64,000 nucleotides of DNA from a bacterium BMS3Abin02. Its GTDB lineage: Bacteria; Actinomycetota; Acidimicrobiia; Spongiisociales; UBA4744. The notes under the pieces are model-generated. The model saw only the letters and a program-made list of their open reading frames with translations, was not told the origin of the DNA and did not search any database. Positions 9,036-17,643 of this stretch are shown in pieces. Location of the stretch: positions 1 to 64,000 of the forward strand of contig BDSU01000034.1 in the NCBI GenBank assembly GCA_002897675.1, given 5' to 3'. The position numbers and the translations under genes were made by a program. Numbering within the stretch: the stretch's first letter is position 1; each line of letters opens with the position of its first letter.

Positions 9036-9797
9036 TCATCGGCCACGCGCGGTGAGGCGAGTCGGACGGTGGAGCGGCTCGAGTTCCGAGGCGAGAGCGA
9101 GTGTCGCTTCGTCCAACCTGGCAGGCTCGAGCGTGTAGCCTGCCGCGAATTCGTCGAGGATGGCACGTTGGACGTCCGCCATCGTGATGTCGGGCGTGCC
9201 AGAGCGCAGGTCTCCACTCGTCGCCGGGTTCCATTCGATGCCCAGAGCTTCATATACGGGGATCAGCACGTTCGCCACCCGATCACCACCGGAGACGACG
9301 ACGACCCCGCCGATGTGTGCGGCTCCCGACACGATCCGTTGGCCCACGCCCATCACTTTTCGTACTCCGCCGATGTTGACACTGTGCGCTCCCGGGCAGT
9401 ACTCGCCTGGCACCTCCCCGACGTGAGCATCTGCACCGAGGGCGCGAAAGGCGTCGACCATGATGGTGCTGATTTCTTCGAAGCGCTCGTTGATGCCGGC
9501 GCGAGGGTCGTCGACGGGGACTGTCCACGAGAACGCGATCGTGCCGTCATGGAACACTGCGGCGCGTCCTCCTGCGAGTCGCTCCACGGCGCCGAATCCG
9601 AAGGCAAGGGCGGCATCGACGGCGCGCCGATACCCGGGCTGGACGGCGTCTCGCCGACCGAAGGCCACGACGGGGCCCGGCTCGTGCAGGCGCAGGACCG
9701 GTTCTCGTTCTCGACGAGCGACCTGGAGGAGCAGGGCGTGGGAGACGGCGGTATCCAACCCGGGCGGGTAGGGGAACCCGGCATCCATGAACAACAT
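9036..9797 (-). CDS. Lipoate-protein ligase A family protein (BPL/LplA/LipB fold)
   Basis: About 253 residues of the biotin/lipoate protein-ligase fold, which attaches lipoate, octanoate or a related acyl group to lysines of target proteins. Recognisable parts are LRLHEPGPVVAFGRRD near the N-terminus, RLAGGRAAVFHDGTIAFSW (the RxxGGxAVxHxxG-type motif) and VNIGGVRKVMGVGQRI. The last contains the lysine that in LplA contacts the acyl-adenylate (family knowledge). Starts at 9797 (MLFMDAG) or 9788 are equally possible. The gene is divergent from the repeat protein at 9878. Whether it acts as ligase or octanoyltransferase cannot be decided. Confidence 0.78.
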   Translation of the reverse strand: MLFMDAGFPYPPGLDTAVSHALLLQVARREREPVLRLHEPGPVVAFGRRDAVQPGYRRAVDAALAFGFGAVERLAGGRAAVFHDGTIAFSWTVPVDDPRAGINERFEEISTIMVDAFRALGADAHVGEVPGEYCPGAHSVNIGGVRKVMGVGQRIVSGAAHIGGVVVVSGGDRVANVLIPVYEALGIEWNPATSGDLRSGTPDITMADVQRAILDEFAAGYTLEPARLDEATLALASELEPLHRPTRLTARGR

Positions 9798-9877
9798 CGG
9801 CGCAGTATCCCAGAAACTCGCTTTTCTAACAGTTCTCGAACATCCATGGTTCACAATGGCCGCAAAGGAGATTGATG

Positions 9878-10705
9878 ATGCAACGTGCAGCCAAGATTGG
9901 AATCCTCGTCCTGATCGTCGGGGGCCTTCTCGTCGGAGGTTTCGCGGTGGCGGGAGCAGTCGAGAGCAACCATGCGACGGCCGCGCAGACGGGAATCGTG
10001 GCAGCGTTGCGACCGCTCATCGACGACGGAACCATCACAGAGTCCCAGGCCGAGGCAGTCGCCGGGCGGCTCGCTCCGATCGTCAGATCCGAGAGGATCC
10101 GTCGTGACGCGGAACGCTTCCGGGATCGGTCGATGGCCACGGCGCGCCGTGTCGCCGACATGCTCGACATGACGGTGCCCGAGCTCGAGAACGAACTCAA
10201 GCGGGGCACGACACTGGCACAGATCGCAGAGAGCCGGGGGTCGAGCGGCGGGGAGATCGTGACCGCGCTCGTGAGTGACATCTCCAAGCGTCTCGCCGAC
10301 CAGGTCGCCGAAGGGCGGATCACGCAGGAAAGAGCCGATGAACTCGTTGCAGCCGCAACCGGGCGGATCGCCGATCTCGTCGAATCTCCGCATCCTGGGC
10401 GAGCAGCGTTCAAGGAACATCGCACTCGGCTCGCCAGGCTGGGCGCGCTGCGTATCAGTGCGGACGTCCTGGACACGACTCCGGAGGAGCTGAAAGGCAC
10501 TCTGGAGAGCGGTCAGAGTCTCGGCGAGGTCGCGGAGAGCAGGGGCGTCGACGAGGGCGTGCTGATCGATGCCCTCCTCGAGCCGATTCGTGAGCAGATC
10601 GGTCTCGCCGTCGAGCGCGGTCGCATCGACGAAGCCCGTGCAGGGAAGATGCTCGACCAGGCCGCCGAGAGGGTTCGGAATCTGGTTGAGAGGCAGCGCG
10701 GGTAG
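9878..10705 (+). CDS. Exported protein with two internal helical repeats, unknown function
   Basis: This 275-residue protein begins with a hydrophobic signal or anchor (about residues 6-26). The rest is two homologous alpha-helical units of about 75 residues. Each has a TPEEL/VPELE start, a GQSLGEVAESRGV or GTTLAQIAESRGS core, and a tail like EGRITQERADELV or RGRIDEARAGKML. Such repeats are common in secreted proteins of actinobacteria and Firmicutes but no function is known. An AAAGGAG ribosome site ends 7 nt before the ATG at 9878; an ATG at 9875 is the alternative. Confidence 0.75.
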   Translation: MQRAAKIGILVLIVGGLLVGGFAVAGAVESNHATAAQTGIVAALRPLIDDGTITESQAEAVAGRLAPIVRSERIRRDAERFRDRSMATARRVADMLDMTVPELENELKRGTTLAQIAESRGSSGGEIVTALVSDISKRLADQVAEGRITQERADELVAAATGRIADLVESPHPGRAAFKEHRTRLARLGALRISADVLDTTPEELKGTLESGQSLGEVAESRGVDEGVLIDALLEPIREQIGLAVERGRIDEARAGKMLDQAAERVRNLVERQRG

Positions 10706-10723
10706 GCGGAACCCGCCGGCAGC

Positions 10724-10933
10724 TCATCGGGCCCGCACCAGATTCTCCGTATGGAGCGCCGCGGTGGGTGAGAGCAGCGGATGCCCGTCATCGTGAGACG
10801 TCCTATTGTCGATGTGCAGCTCGAAGTGTCCGAACAGGAAGGCCATTCCCACGGCCGGGTCGAGGTCATCGCCATTGCGACTCCGTGTGATCGCATCAGC
10901 ATCGATCTCCAGGCGAATACCATCCGTGTTCAT
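10724..10933 (-). CDS. Possible small protein, unknown function
   Basis: A 69-residue frame that starts MNTDGIRLEID and is rich in Asp and His. Third codon positions are mostly G or C, as in the neighbouring real genes, and it fills an otherwise empty gap of about 350 bp, convergent with the repeat protein and divergent from the PLP enzyme. No family is recognised and an opposite-strand frame covers part of the same DNA, so it may not be real. Confidence 0.35.
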   Translation of the reverse strand: MNTDGIRLEIDADAITRSRNGDDLDPAVGMAFLFGHFELHIDNRTSHDDGHPLLSPTAALHTENLVRAR

Positions 10934-11055
10934 ACCGACGGTGTGTGGCAGGGGTGTGGCAGAAGCGAATCCCCGATCTGCGACAGGTACACTGAGGGTG
11001 CTCCGAGGGTGGGGACCTGGGCACGGGGCACGGCTGGTGGGCCGAACGGAGACTG

Positions 11056-12321
11056 ATGCCTTCATCGAATCGTCAAGAGCGACTCCTCAGGCGCTTCGAA
11101 CGTGATTCTCTCGCGGGCGCAGAAGCGGGTGTGTTCCGTGTCCGGGTGGAGGATCGTGTCCTCGGCGGTGAGACGATCACCATCAATGGTCGCGAACTCC
11201 TCAACTTCGGTATGGCGTCGTACCTCGGCCTCAACCTGGACCCACGTCTCAAGGCAGGAGCGATCGACGCCATTTCACGCTATGGGCCTGTCTATTCATC
11301 GTCGACGGCCTTCACTTCACTGCCTCTGTACACGACGCTCGAGGAAAGACTGGAGCGCATGTTCGGAGGACACGTGGTCATCGCGCCAACCACCACGCTT
11401 GCGCATCTCGCTGCGCTTCCACTGATCGTTCCTGTCGGATCGGAGGTTTTGATCGACGCACAGGCGCACGAGTCGCTTCGCCTGGCCGGCCAGGTCCTGC
11501 GAGCTTCCGGATCGTCCGTCTCTTCAGTACCGCACAACGACTTGGAGGCGCTTGCAGACGCCGTGGAGCAATCGTCGGACTCTCCCGTGTGGTACATGGC
11601 CGATGGTGTCTACTCGATGTTTGGGGATCTTGCACCCGTCCGTGAGATCTCGACACTCATGGACCGCTTTGCGAACCTGCATGTGTACTTCGACGATGCA
11701 CACGGTTTCGGATGGGCAGGTCTACACGGGCGGGGTTACGTGCTGGGCGAGGTGTCGATCCGTGAGCGTATGGTGGTCGCAGGATCGCTCTCCAAGTCGA
11801 TCGGTGCGGGCGGGGGGGCGCTCGTCTTCCCGGATGAGAAGACCGCCAGACGCGTACGAACGCTCGGAGGAACGATGACGTTCTCCGGCCCGCTGCATCC
11901 CGCCGAGCTTGGCGCCGCGCTCGCTTCGGCAGACATTCACCTGTCGGGCGAGCATGCAGTACTGCAGGCCCGGCTGATGACACAGATCGAGTTGACTCGT
12001 GGCCTTCTGGCAGAACGGGGACTCCCCGTCGTCGAGGTGGCCGATTCGCCCGTGTGGTTCATCCGCATCGGCACTCCCGGTGACACGATCGAGGTGGCGA
12101 AGCGCCTGCAAACGGATGGTTTCTATGTAAACCCCTCGGGATACCCCGCAGTTCCGATCGGTTCTGCAGGATTGCGACTCGCCAACACGCTGTATCTCCA
12201 AGACGACGCATACGTCGCGCTCGCCGATGCGCTCGCAAGGCGCGTTCCCGAGGTAGTAGGTGGTATGGAGATCATGATCGATCTGACCGAGGAGGAATCA
12301 CCGCACGCCGATCGACTTTAG
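11056..12321 (+). CDS. Alpha-oxoamine synthase family PLP enzyme (AONS/KBL/CqsA type)
   Basis: This 421-residue fold-type I PLP enzyme condenses an amino acid with an acyl-thioester, with loss of CO2, in known family members (8-amino-7-oxononanoate synthase, glycine C-acetyltransferase, serine palmitoyltransferase, CqsA). Visible residues are the PLP lysine K247 in SLSKSIGAGG, the PLP-binding DDAHGFG (213-219) and the N-terminal SYLGLN. The region usually reading GSGxSR is YSSSTAF here, so it is not a standard biotin-pathway enzyme. No bio genes are nearby. The gene is followed after 29 nt by a membrane histidine kinase on the same strand. A GGAG ribosome site precedes the ATG. The exact substrate is unknown. 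Confidence 0.82.
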   Translation: MPSSNRQERLLRRFERDSLAGAEAGVFRVRVEDRVLGGETITINGRELLNFGMASYLGLNLDPRLKAGAIDAISRYGPVYSSSTAFTSLPLYTTLEERLERMFGGHVVIAPTTTLAHLAALPLIVPVGSEVLIDAQAHESLRLAGQVLRASGSSVSSVPHNDLEALADAVEQSSDSPVWYMADGVYSMFGDLAPVREISTLMDRFANLHVYFDDAHGFGWAGLHGRGYVLGEVSIRERMVVAGSLSKSIGAGGGALVFPDEKTARRVRTLGGTMTFSGPLHPAELGAALASADIHLSGEHAVLQARLMTQIELTRGLLAERGLPVVEVADSPVWFIRIGTPGDTIEVAKRLQTDGFYVNPSGYPAVPIGSAGLRLANTLYLQDDAYVALADALARRVPEVVGGMEIMIDLTEEESPHADRL

Positions 12322-12350
12322 GCGTGGAGGCGCCGTGCCGATAAAAGGGC

Positions 12351-14060
12351 GTGCAATCGTTCCTGAACGTCTGGAAGCGACACCCGGTGTGGTTCCGATG
12401 GTCGGCAGCGGTCGTGTTCGCGCTGCTGTCGGTTTTGGCCGTCATCTCGGCCACGGTCCCCTCTGCGGCGGACACCGCAGGACCCATCGGTCTTTTCCTC
12501 GGCGGAATCTCCGCAGGGGTCACTTTTCTCGTCGGGGCCCGGCATCTCGAGGGGAGAGAGCGCGTCTCGTGGACGCTCGTCGGTATCGGCCTGCTTCTGA
12601 TCGCGACCGGCGTGTTCTCGGTGGCGCTCATCTCGTCACTCACCGAGATGGCAGCCTTCGGGCCGCCGGATATCCTCTTTCTCGGTGGGTACGCGTTCGG
12701 CATCGTCGGATTCGCCCTGCTCCCGCAGGTCGCCTCCGACTGGTCGGTGCGGCTGCGAGTCATCCTCGACGGCCTCATCGGTGCGATCTCGCTGGGTGTC
12801 ATCGCCTGGCTTCTGGTGCTCGGCGACCTGCTCGGGCGGTTGCAGTCGTTCACTGCATGGGAACGATGGGCAGGTTCGGCGTATCCGGTGCTCGACGCGG
12901 TGGCGATGATCGTGATCATCCTGGTGTTCGTGCGCCGCAGCGCCTACCGCTTCGACATCCGGTTGCTGCTCGTCGGCGCAGCGTTCATTGCCCAGGTGGT
13001 GGCGGATCTGGCGTATCTGGAGTCGGGTGTCGGGCGCACGTTCGCGGAGGCGAGGCCGATCTACGCACTCAATATCGCAGTGCTCATCCTTTTCTTTGCT
13101 GCTGCGCTGATGGTTCGGTCTCGTCCCCAACGTCGCGAGTACGCGGATCGTAGGGCGTCGCTGCTCGTGCTGGTCGCTCCGTACTCGCTCGCCGCGGCGA
13201 TGACGACCCTGCTCATCGTGCGTATCGTTCAGGCGCGACTCGACACAGGCTTTTGGGCACTCCTGTGGGGAACGATCGCAGTCGGCATGCTCGTCTTCAT
13301 CAGGCAAGGTGTCGCCATTCGCGAGAACAGAAAGCTCGTCGAGCGCCAGCGTGCAGCGCTCGTCTCGTCGATCTCCCATGAGCTGCGCACTCCGTTGACC
13401 GCCGTCGTCGGGTTCCTGGATCTCGTGATCGACAAGGAGAACCCGCTCAGTGCAGGAGAACGGGATGAGCTCCTGCAGGTCGTCCACCAGCAGGCGCGCT
13501 ACATGGCCCGGATCGTGTCCGACCTCATCTTGCTGGCCAGAGGCAGTCTCGACAGTATCGACATCACTCCTGCGAAGGTGCCACTCGAAGACCTCCTGAG
13601 CTCCGCGTTTGCGACCGTCGACTCCGGCAGGGCCTCCGTAAAAGTCGAATCGGACGCGGACCTCGAAGTCTTCGTAGACTCCGAGCGGCTGCAGCAACTC
13701 ATCGTCAATCTCGTGTCGAATGCAATCCGCTATGGAAGAGGTCGCGTCGACGTCGTGGCAAAGAGGGTGGGCTCGGCGCTCGTGATGGAGGTTCACGACG
13801 ATGGGCTGGGTGTCCCGAAGAGGCATGAGTTGACCATCTGGGAACGCTTCGAGAGAGGCGCCCATCGTCTCGACGGAAGGCGACCTGGATCGGGAATCGG
13901 GCTGGCGATCGTGCGCGTCGTCGCCGAGGCGCACGGGGGAAGGGCCGACTATCGACGCTCGGAACGTCTCGGGGGCTCGTGTTTCTCCGTGACCTTGCCA
14001 CAGAGCATCGTCGAAACCCACCGGGAGAAACTCGACCGTCCGGTTCAGGTCGCCGGCTGA
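12351..14060 (+). CDS. Membrane sensor histidine kinase
   Basis: This 569-residue kinase has an N-terminal sensor of about eight to nine transmembrane helices (residues 8-315), with no obvious extracellular domain, then HisKA and HATPase domains. H343 in SISHELRTPL is the phosphorylated histidine. The N-box is LIVNLVSNAIRYG, the G1 box DDGLGV and the G2 box GSGIGLAI. It should autophosphorylate in response to a membrane or small hydrophobic signal. No response regulator is adjacent, so the partner is elsewhere. The start is GTG at 12351, 29 nt after the PLP enzyme. The pairing suggests a shared function. Confidence 0.9.
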   Translation: MQSFLNVWKRHPVWFRWSAAVVFALLSVLAVISATVPSAADTAGPIGLFLGGISAGVTFLVGARHLEGRERVSWTLVGIGLLLIATGVFSVALISSLTEMAAFGPPDILFLGGYAFGIVGFALLPQVASDWSVRLRVILDGLIGAISLGVIAWLLVLGDLLGRLQSFTAWERWAGSAYPVLDAVAMIVIILVFVRRSAYRFDIRLLLVGAAFIAQVVADLAYLESGVGRTFAEARPIYALNIAVLILFFAAALMVRSRPQRREYADRRASLLVLVAPYSLAAAMTTLLIVRIVQARLDTGFWALLWGTIAVGMLVFIRQGVAIRENRKLVERQRAALVSSISHELRTPLTAVVGFLDLVIDKENPLSAGERDELLQVVHQQARYMARIVSDLILLARGSLDSIDITPAKVPLEDLLSSAFATVDSGRASVKVESDADLEVFVDSERLQQLIVNLVSNAIRYGRGRVDVVAKRVGSALVMEVHDDGLGVPKRHELTIWERFERGAHRLDGRRPGSGIGLAIVRVVAEAHGGRADYRRSERLGGSCFSVTLPQSIVETHREKLDRPVQVAG

Positions 14061-14606
14061 GCCCGCCCCACAGCGGGCATACGCTCCCTTCCGCGCAGAG
14101 CGTCAGGGGAGCCGATCCGGATGCAGTGATCGTGTGGATCCCGTGGATGCCGGCAACACACCAGTCGTGCCCCGGCATCTCTACCACGCGTTACCGGGTC
14201 CGCAGATCGAGGGTGGCGACGTTCGTGACATCTGCGTGATGCGTGCCGAGGCAATTGGCATCCGTGATGGTCGGGATACCTCGACTCGTCGGTTCGAGCT
14301 TGTTGATCGGTACGACCCCGAGGTGGGCTTCGCGGTGATGGAGCGGCTCGCCGGCCGGCACGCGATAATCATGAACTCGCCGCCAGAGGCGATGTCCCCC
14401 TCGGCGTGCATCCCGTGGAGCGTGCGGTCTCGCCGCTGCGTTTCCTCCAAGAGGTGCGTGTGCGGGGATTCGATCTCCGTGAGAACACTCGTCGATAGGT
14501 AGGGACTTTCGGCCCTTTTGTTCGGGACCTTTGCCGGTCCTGCCTGCTCGTGCAGCAAGATTACGATGCAGAGTATGCAGAGTAATGCACGGAAGGCAGG
14601 TCTCGA
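14061..14606. other. 546-bp region without a confident gene
   Basis: A 6-bp GC hairpin (14061-14078) directly after the kinase stop may act as a weak terminator. A plus-strand frame at 14134-14502 (122 residues, several Cys) and overlapping minus-strand frames exist, but none resembles a known family or has a good ribosome site. The right end holds the regulator promoter region with a tandem 9-bp repeat (14566-14583). The middle part could be a decayed gene. Confidence 0.4.
14566..14589. promoter_or_regulatory. Tandem direct repeat before the PocR regulator (candidate operator)
   Basis: Two exact, adjacent copies of ATGCAGAGT (14566-14574 and 14575-14583) are followed by a partial third copy, AATGCA. 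They end 17 nt before the TTG start of the HTH-PocR regulator. MerR/excisionase-type HTH proteins often bind short direct repeats, so autoregulation is possible. This is inference from position and repetition. Confidence 0.4.
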
Positions 14607-15368
14607 TTGGCCGGCATGCTGACGTCCAAGGAGCTACAGGAGTTGCTCCAGGTGGATCGGTCGACGATCTACCGCATGGCCGAAGCCGGGTCGCTCCCTG
14701 CGGTCAAGGTGGGACGTCAGTGGCGGTTTCCCGAGGCGGCCATCGAACGCTGGCTCATATCTGGACACCAAGGTACGGGCAGACCGCGTGCCGTCGAGCC
14801 GGATGACGGAGCCGCCTTGGCACCGAGCTCGTGTATCCAGCCGATCATCGACCTGCTTGCCGACATTCTGGGCGTCATGCTCGTTGTCACCGACATGCAC
14901 GGCGTCCCCATCACCGACGTGTCCAATCCCTGCGGGTTGTTCGACGCTGTCGCGCAGATTCCCGGCGGAACCGCCGAATGCATCGCGGGATGGCAGGATC
15001 TCGCCGGATCCGCCGACCTCGAACCTCGCTTCACCGGAAGTCATCTCGGCCTCATGTGCGCACGCTCGTTCATTCGGGTGGGCGCCGAGTTGAAGGCGAT
15101 GGTGATCGCCGGAGGCATTGCTCCAGGCGTATGGCCGCCAAGTGATGCAGAGCTGGACTCGATGGCGCAGGGTTTTGGCGCCGATTCGGCGGATCTCGCC
15201 GCTCACGTCGGCGAGGTGTACGACCTCGACGCGAATGCCCGGCAGAGAGTGCTGGAGGCACTGCCGCGTGTCGCAGCAATGATTTCCGAGATCTCGGCGG
15301 AGTTCCGGTCGTTGCGAGGCAAGCTCGAAGCGATCGCAGTCCTCACCGAGCGATCAACAAGGAGTTGA
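14607..15368 (+). CDS. HTH regulator with PocR-type sensor domain
   Basis: This 253-residue regulator has an excisionase/MerR-like winged HTH at residues 1-52 (LTSKELQELLQVDRSTIYR, with WRFPEAAIERW), then a linker and a PocR-family ligand-binding domain (about 75-230; LLADILGVMLVVTDMHGVPIT is cut here to its key VVTDMHG). PocR domains bind small metabolites in other bacteria. The stop lies 4 nt before the SQR-like gene, so it is first in the sulfur operon and probably its local sensor. The start is TTG at 14607 with GGAAGG upstream; an ATG at 14616 is the alternative. Confidence 0.78.
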   Translation: MAGMLTSKELQELLQVDRSTIYRMAEAGSLPAVKVGRQWRFPEAAIERWLISGHQGTGRPRAVEPDDGAALAPSSCIQPIIDLLADILGVMLVVTDMHGVPITDVSNPCGLFDAVAQIPGGTAECIAGWQDLAGSADLEPRFTGSHLGLMCARSFIRVGAELKAMVIAGGIAPGVWPPSDAELDSMAQGFGADSADLAAHVGEVYDLDANARQRVLEALPRVAAMISEISAEFRSLRGKLEAIAVLTERSTRS

Positions 15369-15372
15369 AGGA

Positions 15373-16608
15373 ATGAGGAAGCTACTGGTCTTGGGCGCCG
15401 GCACTGCCGGCACCATGGTGGTGAACAAGATGAGCCACCATCTCGATCCCGACGAATGGCAGATCACGATCGTGGATCAAGAGGAGACGCACTACTACCA
15501 GCCGGGGTTCCTGTTCATTCCGTTCGGGATGTACGGGCGTAATGACGTCATCAAGGCCAAGCGGGACTACATCCCGATTGGTATCGAGATGATCGTCTCC
15601 GAGATCGATCTGATCGAAGCGGACAAGAACCGGGTGAAGCTCGTCAAGGGAGACCGCCGGCTGGACTACGACTATCTGGTCATCGCCACCGGCACGCATC
15701 CGAGGCTGGACCAGACGCCGGGGCTCCTCGACGAAGAGAAACTTCCGGAGAACGTGCACACGTTCTACACACTCGAAGGAGCCGTGAACCTCGCCAAGTA
15801 CCTACGATCCTGGGAAGGCGGGCGGTTGGTGCTCAACATCATGGAATACCCGTTCAAGTGCCCGGTTGCCCCGCTGGAGTTCATCTTTCTCGCCGACTGG
15901 TGGTTCACCGAGCAGGGCCTTCGCGACAAGGTGGACTTGACGTTCGTAACCCCGCTCCCGGGGGCGTTCACGAAGCCGATCGCCTCTCGGGCGCTCGGTG
16001 GGATGCTGGAGGAGAAGAAGATCACGCTGGTCCCAGACTTCATGCCCGAGCGGGTCGATCCGGACCGCAACACCCTCGTCGCCTTCGACGAGGAGGAAGT
16101 CGAGTATGACCTGCTCGTCACCGTGCCGGTCAGCATGGGTGCGGATGTGATCGGGCGGTCGGGACTGGGAGACGAACTGAACCACGTTCCGGTGGACAAG
16201 GAAACGTTCGTTTCCAAGAAGCACGACAACATTTTCGCTCTGGGCGACGCCGCGGCGCTGCCGACGTCCAAGGCGGGATCGGTTGCGCATTTCGCCGTCG
16301 ATGTCTGGACCGAGAACTTCCTTCGGTACATCGACGGCCTGCCCATGCTGGAGAAGTTCGACGGTCACGCGAACTGCTTCATCGAGTCGGGCTTCGGCAA
16401 GGGACTCCTGATCGACTTCAACTACGACACGGAGCCGCTTCCGGGCAAGTACCCCCTTCCCGGCGTAGGCCCGTTCTCGTTGCTCCAGGAATCCGAGATG
16501 AACCATTGGGGCAAGATGATGTTCCGGTGGATGTACTGGAACGTGCTGCTCAAGGGCAAGGAGATGCCGGTTACGTCCTACATGACGATGGCGGGGAAGT
16601 GGAGCTGA
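15373..16608 (+). CDS. Sulfide:quinone oxidoreductase-like flavoprotein
   Basis: This 411-residue FAD protein of the pyridine-nucleotide-disulfide family is of the SQR/FCC type. It oxidises sulfide and passes electrons to quinone in known members. FAD motifs are GAGTAG (8-13), ATGTHP (105-110) and FALGDAAALPT (288-298). C163 (FKCPVAP) and C335 (NCF) match the two redox cysteines expected to carry polysulfide; the third Cys of type I enzymes is absent. The hydrophobic C-terminus (about 360-400) fits monotopic membrane attachment. AAGGAG lies 8 nt before the ATG. The downstream genes DUF1641, TusE-like and DsrE2-like support sulfide or persulfide chemistry. Direct activity is unproven. Confidence 0.85.
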   Translation: MRKLLVLGAGTAGTMVVNKMSHHLDPDEWQITIVDQEETHYYQPGFLFIPFGMYGRNDVIKAKRDYIPIGIEMIVSEIDLIEADKNRVKLVKGDRRLDYDYLVIATGTHPRLDQTPGLLDEEKLPENVHTFYTLEGAVNLAKYLRSWEGGRLVLNIMEYPFKCPVAPLEFIFLADWWFTEQGLRDKVDLTFVTPLPGAFTKPIASRALGGMLEEKKITLVPDFMPERVDPDRNTLVAFDEEEVEYDLLVTVPVSMGADVIGRSGLGDELNHVPVDKETFVSKKHDNIFALGDAAALPTSKAGSVAHFAVDVWTENFLRYIDGLPMLEKFDGHANCFIESGFGKGLLIDFNYDTEPLPGKYPLPGVGPFSLLQESEMNHWGKMMFRWMYWNVLLKGKEMPVTSYMTMAGKWS

Positions 16609-16609
16609 G

Positions 16610-17299
16610 ATGAGCACGACGACCACCACCGACGTCGCCGAGCTGAGCCGCAAGATCGACCAACTCGCCGCTCAGGTGCAGTTCCTCACCGAGGAGGCAC
16701 TCATCGCGAGGGAGCGTCGCCAGGAGCGAGATGAGCTCATGGCCGACATCACGCCGCTTGCCGGTGAGGCGTACCAGTACGCGGTGCGTCAGCTCGAGCA
16801 GGTAGATCGGTACGTCACACTCGACGACATGACGCACATGGTCAAGAAACTGTTGCGAAACGTCAAGAATCTCGAAGAGCTCCTCGACAGGATGGAGAGC
16901 ATCAAGGAGTTCATCGAGGACGCGACTCCGTTGACGCAGAGTGGAGTCATCAGCCTGATGGACGCGTTGCAGGATCTCGAGCACCGCGGTTACTTCGCGT
17001 TCATCCGAAGCGGTGGACGGGTGTTGGACAACATCGTCACCAGTTTCACGGAGGAAGACGTGCGCGCATTGGGCGACAACATCGTGCTGATCCTTCAGAC
17101 GGTGCGTGAGATGACTCAGCCCGAAGTGATGACGATGCTGCAGGACACGGCGAGGACCGTCCGTGAAGAGGAAGTTCCGGAAGACATCACGTGGCGGGCG
17201 TTGGCTCGGCAGATGCGTGATCCGGCGACAAAGAAGGGTCTGGCGAAGTTGATGCTGACCCTTCGAACGATTTCCGGCGAACAGCCGGGTGAGCACTGA
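16610..17299 (+). CDS. DUF1641 family protein
   Basis: This 229-residue, mostly helical protein contains DUF1641 in its second half (about residues 80-190, including the NLEELLDRMESIKEFIED and FIRSGGRVLDN areas). DUF1641 genes commonly sit next to SQR-like or formate-dehydrogenase genes but have no known activity. It starts 1 nt after the SQR stop and runs 11 nt past the earliest possible start of the next gene. The N-terminus has a coiled-coil-like stretch (8-40). It may be an assembly or membrane-association partner of the flavoprotein (inference). Confidence 0.82.
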   Translation: MSTTTTTDVAELSRKIDQLAAQVQFLTEEALIARERRQERDELMADITPLAGEAYQYAVRQLEQVDRYVTLDDMTHMVKKLLRNVKNLEELLDRMESIKEFIEDATPLTQSGVISLMDALQDLEHRGYFAFIRSGGRVLDNIVTSFTEEDVRALGDNIVLILQTVREMTQPEVMTMLQDTARTVREEEVPEDITWRALARQMRDPATKKGLAKLMLTLRTISGEQPGEH

Positions 17300-17312
17300 C
17301 AAAGGAGAAGCC

Positions 17313-17630
17313 ATGGCAACAGAAGTGATTGCCGGTCATGAGATCAGCGTCGACGACGAAGGCTTCATGACCGACCCGAGCGAGTGGAGCGAAGAGCTCG
17401 CCGAAGCACTCGCCAAGGAGATCCACATCGACGAGCTGACCGAAGTTCACTGGAAGGTGATCCGGTTCCTGCGAGCGGACCATGCAGAGGCAGGGGAGAC
17501 GGCGACGATCCGGCGAGTTTCGATGCAGACCGGTTTGACGACGAAGCAGCTGTATCAGCTCTTCCCGAAAAAGCCTGCCAAGAAGATGGCGTACATTTCC
17601 GGTCTTCCAAAGCCGACCGGTTGCGTGTGA
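17313..17630 (+). CDS. TusE/DsrC-family sulfur carrier
   Basis: This 105-residue member of the DsrC/TusE family ends in the invariant GLPKPTGCV arm. Penultimate C104 is the persulfide-carrying cysteine. The second cysteine of true DsrC, 11 residues earlier, is replaced (A93), so by that criterion it is TusE-like: it can carry a persulfide but cannot form the intramolecular trisulfide of DsrC. AAAGGAG stands 5 nt before the ATG at 17313. A location between an SQR-like flavoprotein and a DsrE2-like protein suggests sulfur relay rather than tRNA thiolation alone; no tusBCD is nearby. Confidence 0.88.
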   Translation: MATEVIAGHEISVDDEGFMTDPSEWSEELAEALAKEIHIDELTEVHWKVIRFLRADHAEAGETATIRRVSMQTGLTTKQLYQLFPKKPAKKMAYISGLPKPTGCV

Positions 17631-17643
17631 AGGGAGAGCGCCG

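Noticed and set aside
12636-14021. 461-residue minus-strand frame opposite the histidine kinase
   Set aside because: Antisense shadow; product is His/Arg/Asp-rich and unlike any family.
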